The position numbers and the translations under genes were made by a program. DNA of 64,000 bases, from positions 406,676 to 470,675 of the forward strand of contig NZ_JAEKJZ010000004.1 of NCBI RefSeq assembly GCF_017309185.1. The letters run 5' to 3'. This DNA comes from Roseibium aggregatum (lineage in GTDB: Bacteria > Pseudomonadota > Alphaproteobacteria > Rhizobiales > Stappiaceae). Below are positions 35,165 to 44,906 of the stretch, piece after piece. Each line of letters opens with the position of its first letter. The stretch's first letter is position 1. A model generated the notes under the pieces. It was not told where the DNA came from, did no database searches, and saw only the letters and a list, made by a program, of their open reading frames with translations.

Positions 35165-36087
35165 TCGACAGCCATACGGCGGGTGAACCGACCCGCGTCG
35201 TGATCGAGGGCGGACCCGATCTCGGGACAGGTTCGCTTGCGGAGCGCGCCCGCCGGCTGGAAGCGGAACACATGGATTTCTGCGCCTCCGTCGTGCTCGA
35301 GCCGCGCGGTCACGAGGCGATCATCGGCGCTCTTCTGGTGCCGCCGGTCGACCCCGCCTGTGTGACCGGGGTGATCTATTTCAACAATCTGCAGAACCTC
35401 GGCATGTGCGGCCACGCGACCATCGGTCTCGCGGTGACACTGGCGCATATGGGGACCATCGAGCCAGGCCGTCACAAGTTCGAAACGCCGGTCGGAGTGG
35501 TCGAGGTCGATCTTCTCGACGCCAACACGGTGTCCGTGGTCAATATCGAGGCCTATCGGCTGCACAAGGATGTGACGGTTGAGGTCGCCGGCCACGGTCC
35601 GGTCACCGGGGATGTCGCCTGGGGCGGCAACTGGTTCTTTCTGGTGAAGGACTGTCCGCTCGATCTGGTCCCGGAAAACATCCGGCCGCTGACCGACCTG
35701 ACGCTCAGGATCCGGAAGGCTCTTGAGGAGGCGGGCGTGACGGGAGTGGACAATGCCTGGATCGACCATATCGAGCTCTTCGGTCCGCCCAAGGATCCCG
35801 CTGCCCAAAGCCGGAACTTCGTGCTGTGCCCGGGTGAAGCCTATGACCGCTCGCCCTGCGGAACGGGATGTTCGGCGAAACTCGCCTGCCTTGCGGCGGA
35901 TGGCGCACTTGCGCCGGGGGAGGAGTGGGTGCAGGAAAGCGTGATCGGCAGCACCTACCGGATCGGATACCGTCCGGGCGTGTCGGGTGGCGTTATTCCG
36001 ACGATTACCGGACAGGCCTTTGTCACGTCCGAGGCGACCCTGATTTTCGACCCGGCCGACCCGTACCGTTTCGGCATACGCGGCTGA
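35155..36087 (+). CDS. 4-hydroxyproline 2-epimerase
   Basis: The 310-residue member of the proline racemase superfamily interconverts trans-4-hydroxy-L-proline and cis-4-hydroxy-D-proline. Both catalytic cysteines are present: Cys85 in GMCGHATIG and Cys235 in DRSPCGTGCSAK. The Cys/Cys pair marks an epimerase or racemase rather than a dehydratase. The N-terminus MRVIDSHTAGEPTR is typical of the hydroxyproline subgroup. AAGGAGGCG precedes the start, and it is translationally coupled to the deaminase gene. Confidence 0.9.
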   Translation: MRVIDSHTAGEPTRVVIEGGPDLGTGSLAERARRLEAEHMDFCASVVLEPRGHEAIIGALLVPPVDPACVTGVIYFNNLQNLGMCGHATIGLAVTLAHMGTIEPGRHKFETPVGVVEVDLLDANTVSVVNIEAYRLHKDVTVEVAGHGPVTGDVAWGGNWFFLVKDCPLDLVPENIRPLTDLTLRIRKALEEAGVTGVDNAWIDHIELFGPPKDPAAQSRNFVLCPGEAYDRSPCGTGCSAKLACLAADGALAPGEEWVQESVIGSTYRIGYRPGVSGGVIPTITGQAFVTSEATLIFDPADPYRFGIRG

Positions 36088-36215
36088 CTGTTTTCGGGTG
36101 GACCAAAATCCTCTTCTTGGTCACTCCGGACGTAGCGCAGGCGAAGATCCGGGGCCGGGGAGCCAAATGTGTTTGTGGAAAAAGTAAATGTGGTGCAAAG
36201 CTTTGTGGCTCTCCG

Positions 36216-36245
36216 ATCCCGGCTCGCGCTCCGCTTGGCCGGGAT
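36216..36245. repeat. REP-like palindromic repeat
   Basis: ATCCCGGC and GCCGGGAT arms enclose a GC-rich core, in the 261-bp gap between the epimerase and FAD-oxidoreductase genes. Sequences of this form are dispersed in intergenic spaces of many alphaproteobacteria. Related CCCGGC/GCCGGG hairpins in this window are at 10693-10713 and 51410-51439. Confidence 0.55.
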
Positions 36246-36348
36246 GACGGCAGAGAAAAATTCCTTGTCTTTCGATTGAGAACGGGTTTCTCCGGTTCTT
36301 TTTCTCCACCGCGGACCGTCTGTCCGGTTATGCAATCGAGTGTGCGTC

Positions 36349-37596
36349 ATGGCTGAGAATCTCCACGACATTATTGTGATCGGCGGCGGTGTCGTCGGCG
36401 TCAGTGCCGCGTTGGCCCTGCAGGGCCGGGGGCACGAGGTGCTCGTTCTGGACCGGCCGGACGAGACGCTGAAGGCCTCGCAGATGAATGCCGGTGCCTT
36501 CGCCTTCTGCAATGTCGAGCCGCTGGCAACCCCCGGCATCATGCGCAAGGCGCCGAAATGGCTGGTCGATCCTCTCGGGCCTTTGTCGGTGCCGCCGGCC
36601 TATGCCCTGAATATCCTGCCCTGGATGCTGCGTTTCTGGCGCGCGAGCTGGCCGGACCGTTATCGCAACGCCGTCAACGCGCAGGCCGCGATGATGAAGC
36701 ACTGCCAGGAGGCTTTGCGCCGTCAGGTGGGCGCGACATCCGGCGAACCCTTTCTGCAACCGGAAGGCCAGTTGCAGCTTTACGAAGGCGAGCGCGAATA
36801 CCGCGCGAGCCTCGCGGAATGGGACTTGAGGAAAGAACTCGGCATCCCATTCGAGCTGCTGGAAAGCCCGGAGGCGATTGCCGCTTTTCAGCCGGGGCTC
36901 GATTCGCGCTTTACCCACGCCGGTTTCACGCCCGACTGGACGAACACGGTCGATCCCAAGCGCTGGCACGCGCATCTGAGCGAAACCTTTCTGGCGCGCG
37001 GCGGGCGGATCGAGCGGGCCGAAGTTACCGCGCTTACGCCGCAAGACCAGGCGGTCCGGGTCAAGACCGCCTCCGAACCCTATTCCGCCCGTAAGGTCGT
37101 CGTCAGCGCGGGCGCGTGGTCGCATCACGTGTCACGCAGTCTGGGCGAGCCGTTTCCCCTTGAAACCGAGCGCGGCTACAACACGACCCTGCCGCCGGGA
37201 GCCTTCGACCTGAAAACCCATCTGACCTTTTCCGGACATGGTTTCGTGGTCTCCAGGATCAACGACGGCATCCGTGTCGGCGGGGCTGTCGAATTGGGAG
37301 GGCTCAAGCTGGCGCCGAATTACCGACGTGCCAATGTCCTGCTTCAAAAGGCGAAGACCTTCCTGCCGGACCTGAAGACGGAGGGCGGCAGCCAGTGGAT
37401 GGGCTACCGGCCGACCCTGCCGGACAGTCTTCCGGTGATCGACAGGTCGCCGAGGGACAGGCGCGTGATCTATGCGTTCGGGCACGGCCATCTGGGAATG
37501 ACGCAATCGGCCGGCACCGGTGAACTTGTGGCCGCCCTTGTTCATGACGAGCAGCCGGCAATCGACCTCGGCGCCTTTTCGGCGCGTCGCTTCTGA
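36349..37596 (+). CDS. FAD-dependent D-amino-acid oxidoreductase, probable D-hydroxyproline dehydrogenase
   Basis: The 415-residue flavoprotein of the DAO/DadA family begins with an FAD-binding strand, [19 protein letters not shown], near residues 8-26. It has [13 protein letters not shown] near 250-262 and a C-terminal FAD segment [19 protein letters not shown] near 375-393. In the pathway it would oxidise cis-4-hydroxy-D-proline to 1-pyrroline-4-hydroxy-2-carboxylate, the substrate of the deaminase upstream. The ATG at 36349 is preferred to a GTG nine bases earlier. No helper subunits are present, so a single-chain enzyme is implied. Confidence 0.85.
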   Translation: MAENLHDIIVIGGGVVGVSAALALQGRGHEVLVLDRPDETLKASQMNAGAFAFCNVEPLATPGIMRKAPKWLVDPLGPLSVPPAYALNILPWMLRFWRASWPDRYRNAVNAQAAMMKHCQEALRRQVGATSGEPFLQPEGQLQLYEGEREYRASLAEWDLRKELGIPFELLESPEAIAAFQPGLDSRFTHAGFTPDWTNTVDPKRWHAHLSETFLARGGRIERAEVTALTPQDQAVRVKTASEPYSARKVVVSAGAWSHHVSRSLGEPFPLETERGYNTTLPPGAFDLKTHLTFSGHGFVVSRINDGIRVGGAVELGGLKLAPNYRRANVLLQKAKTFLPDLKTEGGSQWMGYRPTLPDSLPVIDRSPRDRRVIYAFGHGHLGMTQSAGTGELVAALVHDEQPAIDLGAFSARRF

Positions 37597-37607
37597 AGGA
37601 GACCGGG

Positions 37608-38711
37608 ATGAGGATTTCCGCAATCAATGTCTTCCAGGTGGATCTGCCGCTGAAGGAAGGACGCTACAGCTGGTCCAACGGCAATTTCGTCGAGGTGTTC
37701 GACAGCACGGTCGTCGAGATCGTCACCGACGAGGGCCTGAAGGGCTACGCGGAATGCTGTCCGCTCGGTTCCGCCTATCTGCCCTCCTACGCGCTCGGAG
37801 TTCGAAGCGGCCTTGAGGAACTGGCGCCGCATCTCATCGGCAAGGACCCACTGAACTTAAGTGAAATCAACCGGACGATGGATGCGGCCCTGCGCGGACA
37901 CCCTTACGCCAAGGCGCCGGTGGACATCGCCTGCTGGGATCTTCTCGGCAAGGCGACCGGACAGCCGGTCTACACGCTTCTGGGCGGCGCGGCGCAGGAC
38001 GATGTCGTGCTTTACCGGGCGATCAGTCAGGAAGCGCCGGAGATCATGGCTCGAAAGATCGAAGGTTATGCCGCGGAAGGCTACACCAAGTTCCAGCTGA
38101 AAGTGGGTGGGGATGCGAACGAGGACATCGACCGCATTCACGCCACAAGGGCCGTTTTAAAGCGCTCCGATCTCCTGGTGGCCGATGCCAATACCGGCTG
38201 GACCAAGCACGAGGCGGTGCGGGTCGCTGGCGCGGTGTCCGCGCTCGACGTCTATATCGAACAGCCCTGCATGACCTTTGAGGAATGCCTGTCGATCCGG
38301 CGCCGCACGGCGCTCCCCTTCGTGCTGGACGAGGTGATCGACGGGGCCGGAACGCTGGTGCGCGGGATCGCGGAAGACGCGATGGACTGCATCAACCTGA
38401 AGATCTCCAAGGTCGGCGGGCTGACAAAGGCGAAGCTGATGCGGGATCTTTGTATCTCCCACGGTCTTCCGATGACCATCGAGGATACCTGGGGCGGCGA
38501 TATCGTGACGGCGGCGATTGCCCATCTTGCCCGCTCGACCCCGGCCGAGTTCACGTTCTCCGCGACCGACTTCAACAGCTACGGCACGGTGGATATCGCC
38601 GAAGGCGCACCGAAGCGGGTCGATGGGCGGATGACGGCGACAGACCTGCCGGGGCTCGGCATCACGCCGATTTTCGACGCGCTGGGCGAGCCTGTCGCCC
38701 GTTACGGGTGA
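37608..38711 (+). CDS. Enolase-superfamily cis-3-hydroxy-L-proline dehydratase
   Basis: The 367-residue mandelate racemase/muconate lactonising enzyme-type barrel has a catalytic lysine in QLKVGG (Lys165), metal ligands Asp193 (VADANTGW), Glu218 (IEQPC) and Asp241 (LDEVID), and an opposing lysine in NLKISKVGG (Lys265). An enolase-superfamily cis-3-hydroxyproline dehydratase with this kind of neighbourhood has been described from Labrenzia aggregata, and the setting here matches. It would yield 1-pyrroline-2-carboxylate. Proline-betaine epimerase is the main alternative. The start follows GGAGACCGGG, 11 bp after the oxidoreductase. Confidence 0.8.
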   Translation: MRISAINVFQVDLPLKEGRYSWSNGNFVEVFDSTVVEIVTDEGLKGYAECCPLGSAYLPSYALGVRSGLEELAPHLIGKDPLNLSEINRTMDAALRGHPYAKAPVDIACWDLLGKATGQPVYTLLGGAAQDDVVLYRAISQEAPEIMARKIEGYAAEGYTKFQLKVGGDANEDIDRIHATRAVLKRSDLLVADANTGWTKHEAVRVAGAVSALDVYIEQPCMTFEECLSIRRRTALPFVLDEVIDGAGTLVRGIAEDAMDCINLKISKVGGLTKAKLMRDLCISHGLPMTIEDTWGGDIVTAAIAHLARSTPAEFTFSATDFNSYGTVDIAEGAPKRVDGRMTATDLPGLGITPIFDALGEPVARYG

Positions 38712-38720
38712 GGCCACGCG

Positions 38721-39746
38721 ATGCGCAGCAGCAAGACGGTTCATGTGATTTCGTGCCACGCGGAAGGTGAGGTCGGCGACGTCATCGTCGGCGGCGTGGC
38801 GCCTCCGCCGGGAGACACCTTGTGGGAGCAGCGCAGTTTCATCGCCAGGGACGAGACCTTGCGCAATTTCGTTCTGAACGAGCCGAGGGGCGGGGTGTTC
38901 AGACATGTCAATCTGCTGGTGCCGCCGAAACATCCCGAGGCCGATGCGGCTTTCATCATCATGGAGCCGGAGGACACGCCGCCCATGTCCGGTTCGAACT
39001 CCATCTGTGTCTCGACCGTGCTGCTGGACGGCGGCATTTTGCCAATGCAGGAGCCGGTCACGGAACTGACGCTGGAAGCGCCCGGCGGGCTGGTCCGGGT
39101 CCGCGCGGACTGCCGAAACGGCAAGGCGGAGCGTATCCACGTTCAAAATGTCCCGAGCTTCGCCGACAGGCTGGATGCGGCGCTCGAGGTCGAGGGCCTT
39201 GGAACGCTGAGCGTCGATACCGCTTATGGCGGCGACAGTTTCGTGGTGGTCGATGCGCAGGCGCTGGGCTTCGCCATCAAGGAGAGCGAGGCTGCGGACA
39301 TCGCGCGCCTCGGCGTCCGCATCACGAATGCCGCCAACGAGCAGCTCGGTTTCTCGCATCCCGAAAACCCGGACTGGGACCATATCTCCTTCTGCGCCTT
39401 TTGCGGGCCCTTGTCGAAAACCGAAACCGGCCTTTCCGGGCGCTCGGCGGTGGCGATCCGTCCGGGCAAGGTCGACCGCTCGCCGACGGGCACGGCGGTC
39501 TCGGCGCGCATGGCCTTGATGGCCGCGCGGGGGCAGATGGCGGTGGGAGACACCTTCGAGGCGACATCGATTATCGGCTCCCGTTTTACCGGAAAAATCC
39601 TCTCTGAGGCAGGCGTCGGCTACAAGCGGGCAATCGTGCCGGAGATCAGTGGCCAGGCATGGGTCACGGGCATTCACCAGCACATGCTGGACCCGGAGGA
39701 TCCGTGGCCCGGCGGATACAGGCTCAGCGACACCTGGGGTGCCTGA
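38721..39746 (+). CDS. Proline racemase-superfamily protein with Ser/Thr in place of the catalytic cysteines
   Basis: The 341-residue paralogue of the epimerase differs at both active-site positions: the first motif reads PPMSGSNS, giving Ser90, and the second [11 protein letters not shown], giving Thr256. Cys/Cys enzymes epimerise, while Cys/Thr enzymes dehydrate trans-3-hydroxyproline; a Ser/Thr pair predicts an altered or weaker reaction. It is 9 bp downstream of the cis-3-hydroxyproline dehydratase, so trans-3-hydroxyproline or a related ring compound is the best guess. The chain is otherwise full length, with an intact C-terminal ISGQAWVTG, and looks functional. Confidence 0.78.
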   Translation: MRSSKTVHVISCHAEGEVGDVIVGGVAPPPGDTLWEQRSFIARDETLRNFVLNEPRGGVFRHVNLLVPPKHPEADAAFIIMEPEDTPPMSGSNSICVSTVLLDGGILPMQEPVTELTLEAPGGLVRVRADCRNGKAERIHVQNVPSFADRLDAALEVEGLGTLSVDTAYGGDSFVVVDAQALGFAIKESEAADIARLGVRITNAANEQLGFSHPENPDWDHISFCAFCGPLSKTETGLSGRSAVAIRPGKVDRSPTGTAVSARMALMAARGQMAVGDTFEATSIIGSRFTGKILSEAGVGYKRAIVPEISGQAWVTGIHQHMLDPEDPWPGGYRLSDTWGA

Positions 39747-39766
39747 GGAAGTCTCCCGGGTGTCCC

Positions 39767-41170
39767 TTAAGAAAGAGCCGTAAGCACACCGTCGGACCGG
39801 AGTTGATCGTATGCCGACTGAACCGCGTCGCTGAAGGCCGGGGTCCGGGGCAGGTCGTCGCCAAAGATCGCTTCAAGCGACAACATCTCCCGGACAAAAT
39901 CCGCCCCGTCGGCTCCTTGCGCAATTTGCGCGATTGTCCCTGAAAGCGGATCGTTCACAGGCAACGTTCCGCCCTGTTCCGAGGTTCCGCGGCAATAGAG
40001 CAGCCAGCCGGCAACCGCGAAAGCCGACAGGGGCCAATCGCGTCCCGCCTTCAGGTGCTGGCGGATCGGGGCAAGCAGTCTTTGCGGAAGCTTCTGGCTG
40101 CCGTCGGACGCGATCTGCGTGGTTTTGTGGTGCAGGGCGGTGTTGGAAAACCGTTCGATCAGGGTGTCGGCATATTTGATAGCGTCCACGCCTTCGGGCA
40201 AGTCCAGCGTCGGCGCCTGTTCGCTGAGCATCAGGTTCCTAGCCGCTTGAACAAGCACGGGTTCCTTCATGCAATCGGCAATCGTCTGAAAGCCGGCAAG
40301 TGCGCCGAGATAGGCAAGGAAGGAATGCGTTCCGTTCAAAAGGCGCAGTTTCATTTCCTCGTAGGGAGCGACATCGGCGACGAATTCGGCGCCGGCGAGA
40401 TCCCAGTCGGGTCTTTCGCCGGCAAACCGGTCTTCGATCACCCACTGGCGAAACGGCTCGCACAGGATGCCGTTCGGATCGGGCCTGCCAAGGGCTTCGG
40501 TCAGCGTTTGCTGCGCGTCGTCCGTCATTGCGGGCGTGATACGGTCGACCATCGAGGAGGGAAAGCGGCAGTCCGACAGGATCCACGCTGCAACGGAGCG
40601 GTCCAGCCGTTCCGCATATTCGGCAATGGCTGTGCGGCACAGGTTGCCGTTCGACGGAAGATTGTCGCAGGAGAGGATCGTCAGGGGACCGTGACCGGCG
40701 GCCCGGCGGCGGCGCAAACCTTCGGCAATTACGCCAATGGCGGTGCCGGGCGACGCCGGGGCGCGGAGATCCCGAGAGATGTCCGCGTGATCGACATCCA
40801 GATGGCCGTTGGCGATGCAGTAGCCTTTCTCCGTGATCGTCAGCGTGATGAGCGAGAGTTCGGGATCCGCGACCCGGTCGAGCAGCGCCTCCATACCATC
40901 GCGCAGGGGATGGATCGTCTCGACGACCGCCCCGACTTCACGAAGCGAAACGTCGCCGCCCGACATTTCCCCGACGGTGTAGAGACCTCCCGTCCGGTCC
41001 AGGTTCGTCAGGTCTTCTGCGCCGGAATGAAGCCGCACCGCCACCACGCCCCAGTCGGAGTTCTGCCGCCTCAGTAGTTCGTCGTGAAAGACCATGACAT
41101 GCGCCCTGGCAAAGGCGCCGAAGCCGATATGCATCATGCGCGGGCGCAAGGTGCTGCGATCGTAGTCCAC
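39767..41170 (-). CDS. uxuB: Mannitol dehydrogenase-family oxidoreductase, probable fructuronate reductase UxuB
   Basis: The 467-residue polyol-specific long-chain dehydrogenase has an N-terminal Rossmann-like part, MHIGFGAFARAHVMVF, and the catalytic Lys-Asn-His set in MKLRLLNGTHSFLAYLG. It would interconvert D-fructuronate and D-mannonate with NAD. The neighbouring UxuA and glucuronidase support this over mannitol. The start is a GTG at 41170 with GGTGGAGG ten bases upstream, only 2 bp after the GH31 stop; the frame further upstream lies inside GH31. Confidence 0.85.
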   Translation of the reverse strand: MDYDRSTLRPRMMHIGFGAFARAHVMVFHDELLRRQNSDWGVVAVRLHSGAEDLTNLDRTGGLYTVGEMSGGDVSLREVGAVVETIHPLRDGMEALLDRVADPELSLITLTITEKGYCIANGHLDVDHADISRDLRAPASPGTAIGVIAEGLRRRRAAGHGPLTILSCDNLPSNGNLCRTAIAEYAERLDRSVAAWILSDCRFPSSMVDRITPAMTDDAQQTLTEALGRPDPNGILCEPFRQWVIEDRFAGERPDWDLAGAEFVADVAPYEEMKLRLLNGTHSFLAYLGALAGFQTIADCMKEPVLVQAARNLMLSEQAPTLDLPEGVDAIKYADTLIERFSNTALHHKTTQIASDGSQKLPQRLLAPIRQHLKAGRDWPLSAFAVAGWLLYCRGTSEQGGTLPVNDPLSGTIAQIAQGADGADFVREMLSLEAIFGDDLPRTPAFSDAVQSAYDQLRSDGVLTALS

Positions 41171-41172
41171 TT

Positions 41173-43569
41173 TTATCGGTCCTCCACCGGGTTTGTGAAA
41201 TCGATCGTCCGCGACGGACTGACTTGCGCGCCGTTGACCCAAAGCGGGTCGGAGCCTGCCTGCCAGAGGGTGATGCGGTCAAAAGCAGGTTGCCAGGTGC
41301 CGGACCGATGCCAATCGAGATGCAGCTCGTTTTCCTTGCGCTCGAGCGTCACCCGGGTCAGGCAATGCTTGCCGGAAAGCGCATCGACGGCCGTACCGTC
41401 GTCGTCGTAGAATTGCGTCTGCCGTTGCGCCGTTCCTTCGGGCTGCGGATAGATGCGCCAGGTGCGTTCCGTGTCGAGGGAAGGGGCAGCGCGCAGGTTG
41501 TCGCCAGCCATGGGCAGAACCGCTCCGCCGCGTACAAACAGAGGGATGGTTTCAAGGGCAACGGGGACCCGGATCGCCTGTCCGCCCGGATACCAGCGGC
41601 TGCCGTCGAAGGCCCACCAGCCTTCCTCGCTTTCCGGCAGTGTGACCAGCCGTTCCGTCGCGGCTTCCTCGACCACGGTTGCGACCAGGAGATTTCGGCC
41701 GAGAAGGAAGTCGAACTCCGCGTCGCGGCAGGCCGGGTCGTCCGGGTGGTCGAGAAACAGCGGCCGCAGGATCGGCTCGCCGGCGGTGACGGCCTCATGG
41801 AGAAGACCGTAGAGATACGGGATCAGCCTCGCCCGCAGCCTCAAGGCTTCGCGCACCAGCGGTGTGATCTCCGGGTACATCCAGGCTTCGTTCGCCGTGC
41901 CGTCGTCGTTCCAGGAATGAATGGTGAAACGCGGGTGGAATATCCCGTTCTGCACCCAACGCAGAAAGAGCTCCGGGCCGGGCCGGGGGCCAGCGAAACC
42001 GCCGACATCGTGGCCGATGTTGTAAAAGCCGGACAGGCTGAGGCCCAGGCCCATCGGGATGTTCCAGCGCAGCGTGTCCCAACTCGTGTAGTTGTCGCCG
42101 GTCCACGTCTGGGCATAGCGTTGCGTGCCCGGACAGGCGCACCTTGAAATCAGGTAGGGCCGTTTGTCCGGCTGGTCGCTGCGCTGGGCGTCGTAGGAAG
42201 CACGGGTCATGAGCTGGCTGTGGAGCGGGCGGATGAGATTGACCGGTACCGGATCGCCGAAGCCCTGGCAGATGGCTTCATCGTCCCAGACTTCATACTC
42301 GTTGTTGTCGTTCCAGGTGTTCGCGATACCCTTGTCGAAAAGCTTTGTCTTCAGGTTTTTCTGCCACCAGGCAACGGTATCCGGATTGGTGAAATCGAGG
42401 TGTGATCCGTAGCCGTCCCAGAACGGCGAGCATTCCGGTTCGCCGGTCTCGCTGTCGCGGATGAACAGCCCGTCGGCCTGTACTTGCCGGTACAAGGGGT
42501 GATCGTCGAGAAGCGCCGGCTTGATGTTTGCGATCAGGTGGATACCGGCCTCGGCGTAAGCGTCCGCCATTGCCCTGGCATCCGGAAAGCGGTCGGTGTT
42601 CCAGTGAAAGACGTAGCGCTTGCCGTGAATGGCAGTATAGCCGGATGACATCTGGAAGCTGTCGCAGGGCATATCTTCTTCGGAAAGTTTGCCGAGAAAT
42701 TCCAGAAGCCGCTCCTGGGCGTTTTCGGAATCCGTATACGCCATCGTCGAGCCGGAATAGCCAAGGCCCCAGCGCGGCATGAAGGCCGTTCCGCCGGTCA
42801 GCCAGTGCTGTCTCCTGGTGACTTCGAGAACCGAGGGCGCCCAACTGAAATAGTAATCGAGGTCGCCGTCGTCGGCACGGAAGGCCCTGAACGGCGGATG
42901 GTAATTGTCCTTCTCGTTGCCGAGGTCGAACCAGCAGGGGGCCAGAGTGTCGTAAAACAGCCCGTAAGCGCCGAGCGGACCGCGGTCGGTGATTGTGAAG
43001 GGGATGTGCTTGTAGAGCGGGTCGGTCGATCGGGCGTCATATCCCATGGCATCGAGATTGCGCATTTCGTAGCGTCGGCCGGAGCGTTCCAGAGCGCCGG
43101 ATTTTTCGCCGAGCCCGTAGTAGCGCTCGTCCGTGTAACGGCGCATGTGGTGCCGGTTGCGCCGGTCGCGGCGCCCGACCATATAGGCGTCCTGCGGCCG
43201 GTCCCGGGCGATTTCCGCAAACGGACTTTCCGGATCGGGCCGGCATTCCCACACCAGCGCGAGCGGTGTCAGGACGCTCAGGCGCAGGGTGTCAGTCGTC
43301 AGAACGAGCCTGGTCTCATCCGCGTCCAGCGCGAACCTTGGACAGGTGAATCCGCCAAGATCGTCGCGTGAACGGCCTTCCCAGGGTACATCCCCGTCCG
43401 GTGCGATCGACCAGGTTCGCGGCAGCCGGTAGGCGCCGTCTTTCAGAAGGCGGACACGGAAGAGGCCATGTTCAAGGATCTCGATGACCAGTTTGTGGCG
43501 GCCTTCGACGGACAGGGTGATGCCGCTTCCGGTTTGGCCGGTAAACGACCAGGTTCTTAGCGCTTTCAT
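41173..43569 (-). CDS. Glycoside hydrolase family 31 alpha-glycosidase
   Basis: The 798-residue cytoplasmic enzyme (no signal peptide) has an N-terminal GH31 beta domain and a catalytic barrel with nucleophile Asp421 in TWNDNNEYEVWDD and acid/base Asp492 in TWTGDNYTSWD; GRCACPGTQ-like sequence precedes it (SRCACPGTQRY). The substrate is an alpha-linked glucoside, xyloside or related sugar. It sits between TRAP permease and uxuB genes on one leftward transcript, so its substrate probably enters through the same transporter or is released from a glucuronide conjugate. AGGAACC precedes the ATG. Confidence 0.88.
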   Translation of the reverse strand: MKALRTWSFTGQTGSGITLSVEGRHKLVIEILEHGLFRVRLLKDGAYRLPRTWSIAPDGDVPWEGRSRDDLGGFTCPRFALDADETRLVLTTDTLRLSVLTPLALVWECRPDPESPFAEIARDRPQDAYMVGRRDRRNRHHMRRYTDERYYGLGEKSGALERSGRRYEMRNLDAMGYDARSTDPLYKHIPFTITDRGPLGAYGLFYDTLAPCWFDLGNEKDNYHPPFRAFRADDGDLDYYFSWAPSVLEVTRRQHWLTGGTAFMPRWGLGYSGSTMAYTDSENAQERLLEFLGKLSEEDMPCDSFQMSSGYTAIHGKRYVFHWNTDRFPDARAMADAYAEAGIHLIANIKPALLDDHPLYRQVQADGLFIRDSETGEPECSPFWDGYGSHLDFTNPDTVAWWQKNLKTKLFDKGIANTWNDNNEYEVWDDEAICQGFGDPVPVNLIRPLHSQLMTRASYDAQRSDQPDKRPYLISRCACPGTQRYAQTWTGDNYTSWDTLRWNIPMGLGLSLSGFYNIGHDVGGFAGPRPGPELFLRWVQNGIFHPRFTIHSWNDDGTANEAWMYPEITPLVREALRLRARLIPYLYGLLHEAVTAGEPILRPLFLDHPDDPACRDAEFDFLLGRNLLVATVVEEAATERLVTLPESEEGWWAFDGSRWYPGGQAIRVPVALETIPLFVRGGAVLPMAGDNLRAAPSLDTERTWRIYPQPEGTAQRQTQFYDDDGTAVDALSGKHCLTRVTLERKENELHLDWHRSGTWQPAFDRITLWQAGSDPLWVNGAQVSPSRTIDFTNPVEDR

Positions 43570-43577
43570 GAAGGTTC

Positions 43578-44879
43578 CTAATAGCCCAGGAGAAGACGCG
43601 GCAGGAACAGGCTGAGTGCCGGTACGAAGGTGACCACCAGAAGCAGCGCGACCAGGACCGCATAAAAGCCCAGCATGGGTTTGAGGACCTGACCGATTTT
43701 AACCCCACCGACCGAACAGCCGACAAAAAGCGCGGAGCCGACCGGGGGCGTACAGATGCCGATGCACAGATTGAAGGTCATGACGACGCCGAAATGCACC
43801 GGGTCCATGCCGAGATCCTTGACCACAGGCAGGAAGATCGGCGTGAAGATAAGGAGCGCGGGGGTCATGTCCATGAAGGTGCCGACGACCAGGAGCGCAA
43901 GGTTGATGACCAGGAGCAGGACGATGGGGTTCTCGGAAAGGCCAAGGAGCAGATCGGAGATGGAATAGGGGATGTCGGCGAAGGCCATGGCCTTCGACAT
44001 GGCGATCGAGCAGCCGATCATGAGCAAGACGATGGATGTTGTGACGGCGCTCTCCAGAATGATCGCCGGCAGTTCGCGCCAGGAGATTTCCCTGTACCAC
44101 ACCACCGCGAGAAACAGGGTGTAGACGACCGCAACCGCCGAAGCTTCCGTCGCCGTGAACACGCCGCCGATGATGCCGCCCATAACGATGACGATGAGGC
44201 CAAGGGGCAGCATGGCGGCCAGGGCCTTTTCGACCACCTCGCGGAAACTCGGACGCTCGGCCACCGGATAGCCGCGCCGCTTCGCGATCAGGCCCGCGAC
44301 CACCATCAGGCTGACGCCCATGAGAATGCCTGGAATATACCCGGCGACGAAGAGGGCCGCGACAGATGTGCCGTTGGTGATCAGGGAATAGACGATGAAG
44401 GTCGCGCTCGGCGGGATCAGCAGGCCGGTCGGGCAGGAGGCAATGTTGACCGCCGCGCTGTAGGCGGGGTCGTAGCCTTCCTTTTTCTGGAGCGGCGCCA
44501 TCACACCGCCGACCGCGGCCGCGGAGGCAACCGCCGATCCGGATATCGATCCGAACATCATGTTCGCAAGGACGTTGCAATGGGCTAATGCACCGGGAAG
44601 CCTGCCGGCGAGGACCTTGGCGAACTCGATCAGGCGGAGTGCGATGCCGCCCCGGTTCATGATATTGCCCGCCAGGATGAAGAACGGGATCGCGAGCAGG
44701 GTGAAACTGTCGAGGCCGGAGGCGACCTGCTGGGCAACGATGTAAACCGACTGGTCGAAGGACATGAACAGGAGGAAGGTGGCGAAAGCCGCCAGGCCGA
44801 TCGAAAAGGCTATCGGCACGCCCAGTATCATGAGCAGCGCGAAAGTCCCGAACAGGACGAGGACCGATTGAATATCCAT
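43578..44879 (-). CDS. TRAP transporter large permease (DctM family)
   Basis: The 433-residue protein has about twelve transmembrane helices: the DctM core starts VLVLFGTFALLMILGVPIAF, continues with FFILAGNIMNRGGIALRLIEF near residues 61-81 and ends with TPPVGSALFVGCSVGGVKIG near 377-396. It forms the sodium-driven channel with the small permease encoded 27 bp upstream. The likely cargo is a sugar acid or glucuronide because all neighbours are hexuronate genes. GGGAACTC precedes the ATG. It is 8 bp upstream of the GH31 gene. Confidence 0.92.
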   Translation of the reverse strand: MDIQSVLVLFGTFALLMILGVPIAFSIGLAAFATFLLFMSFDQSVYIVAQQVASGLDSFTLLAIPFFILAGNIMNRGGIALRLIEFAKVLAGRLPGALAHCNVLANMMFGSISGSAVASAAAVGGVMAPLQKKEGYDPAYSAAVNIASCPTGLLIPPSATFIVYSLITNGTSVAALFVAGYIPGILMGVSLMVVAGLIAKRRGYPVAERPSFREVVEKALAAMLPLGLIVIVMGGIIGGVFTATEASAVAVVYTLFLAVVWYREISWRELPAIILESAVTTSIVLLMIGCSIAMSKAMAFADIPYSISDLLLGLSENPIVLLLVINLALLVVGTFMDMTPALLIFTPIFLPVVKDLGMDPVHFGVVMTFNLCIGICTPPVGSALFVGCSVGGVKIGQVLKPMLGFYAVLVALLLVVTFVPALSLFLPRLLLGY

Positions 44880-44906
44880 GAGAGTTCCCGGTGTACTGGT
44901 CTGGCG

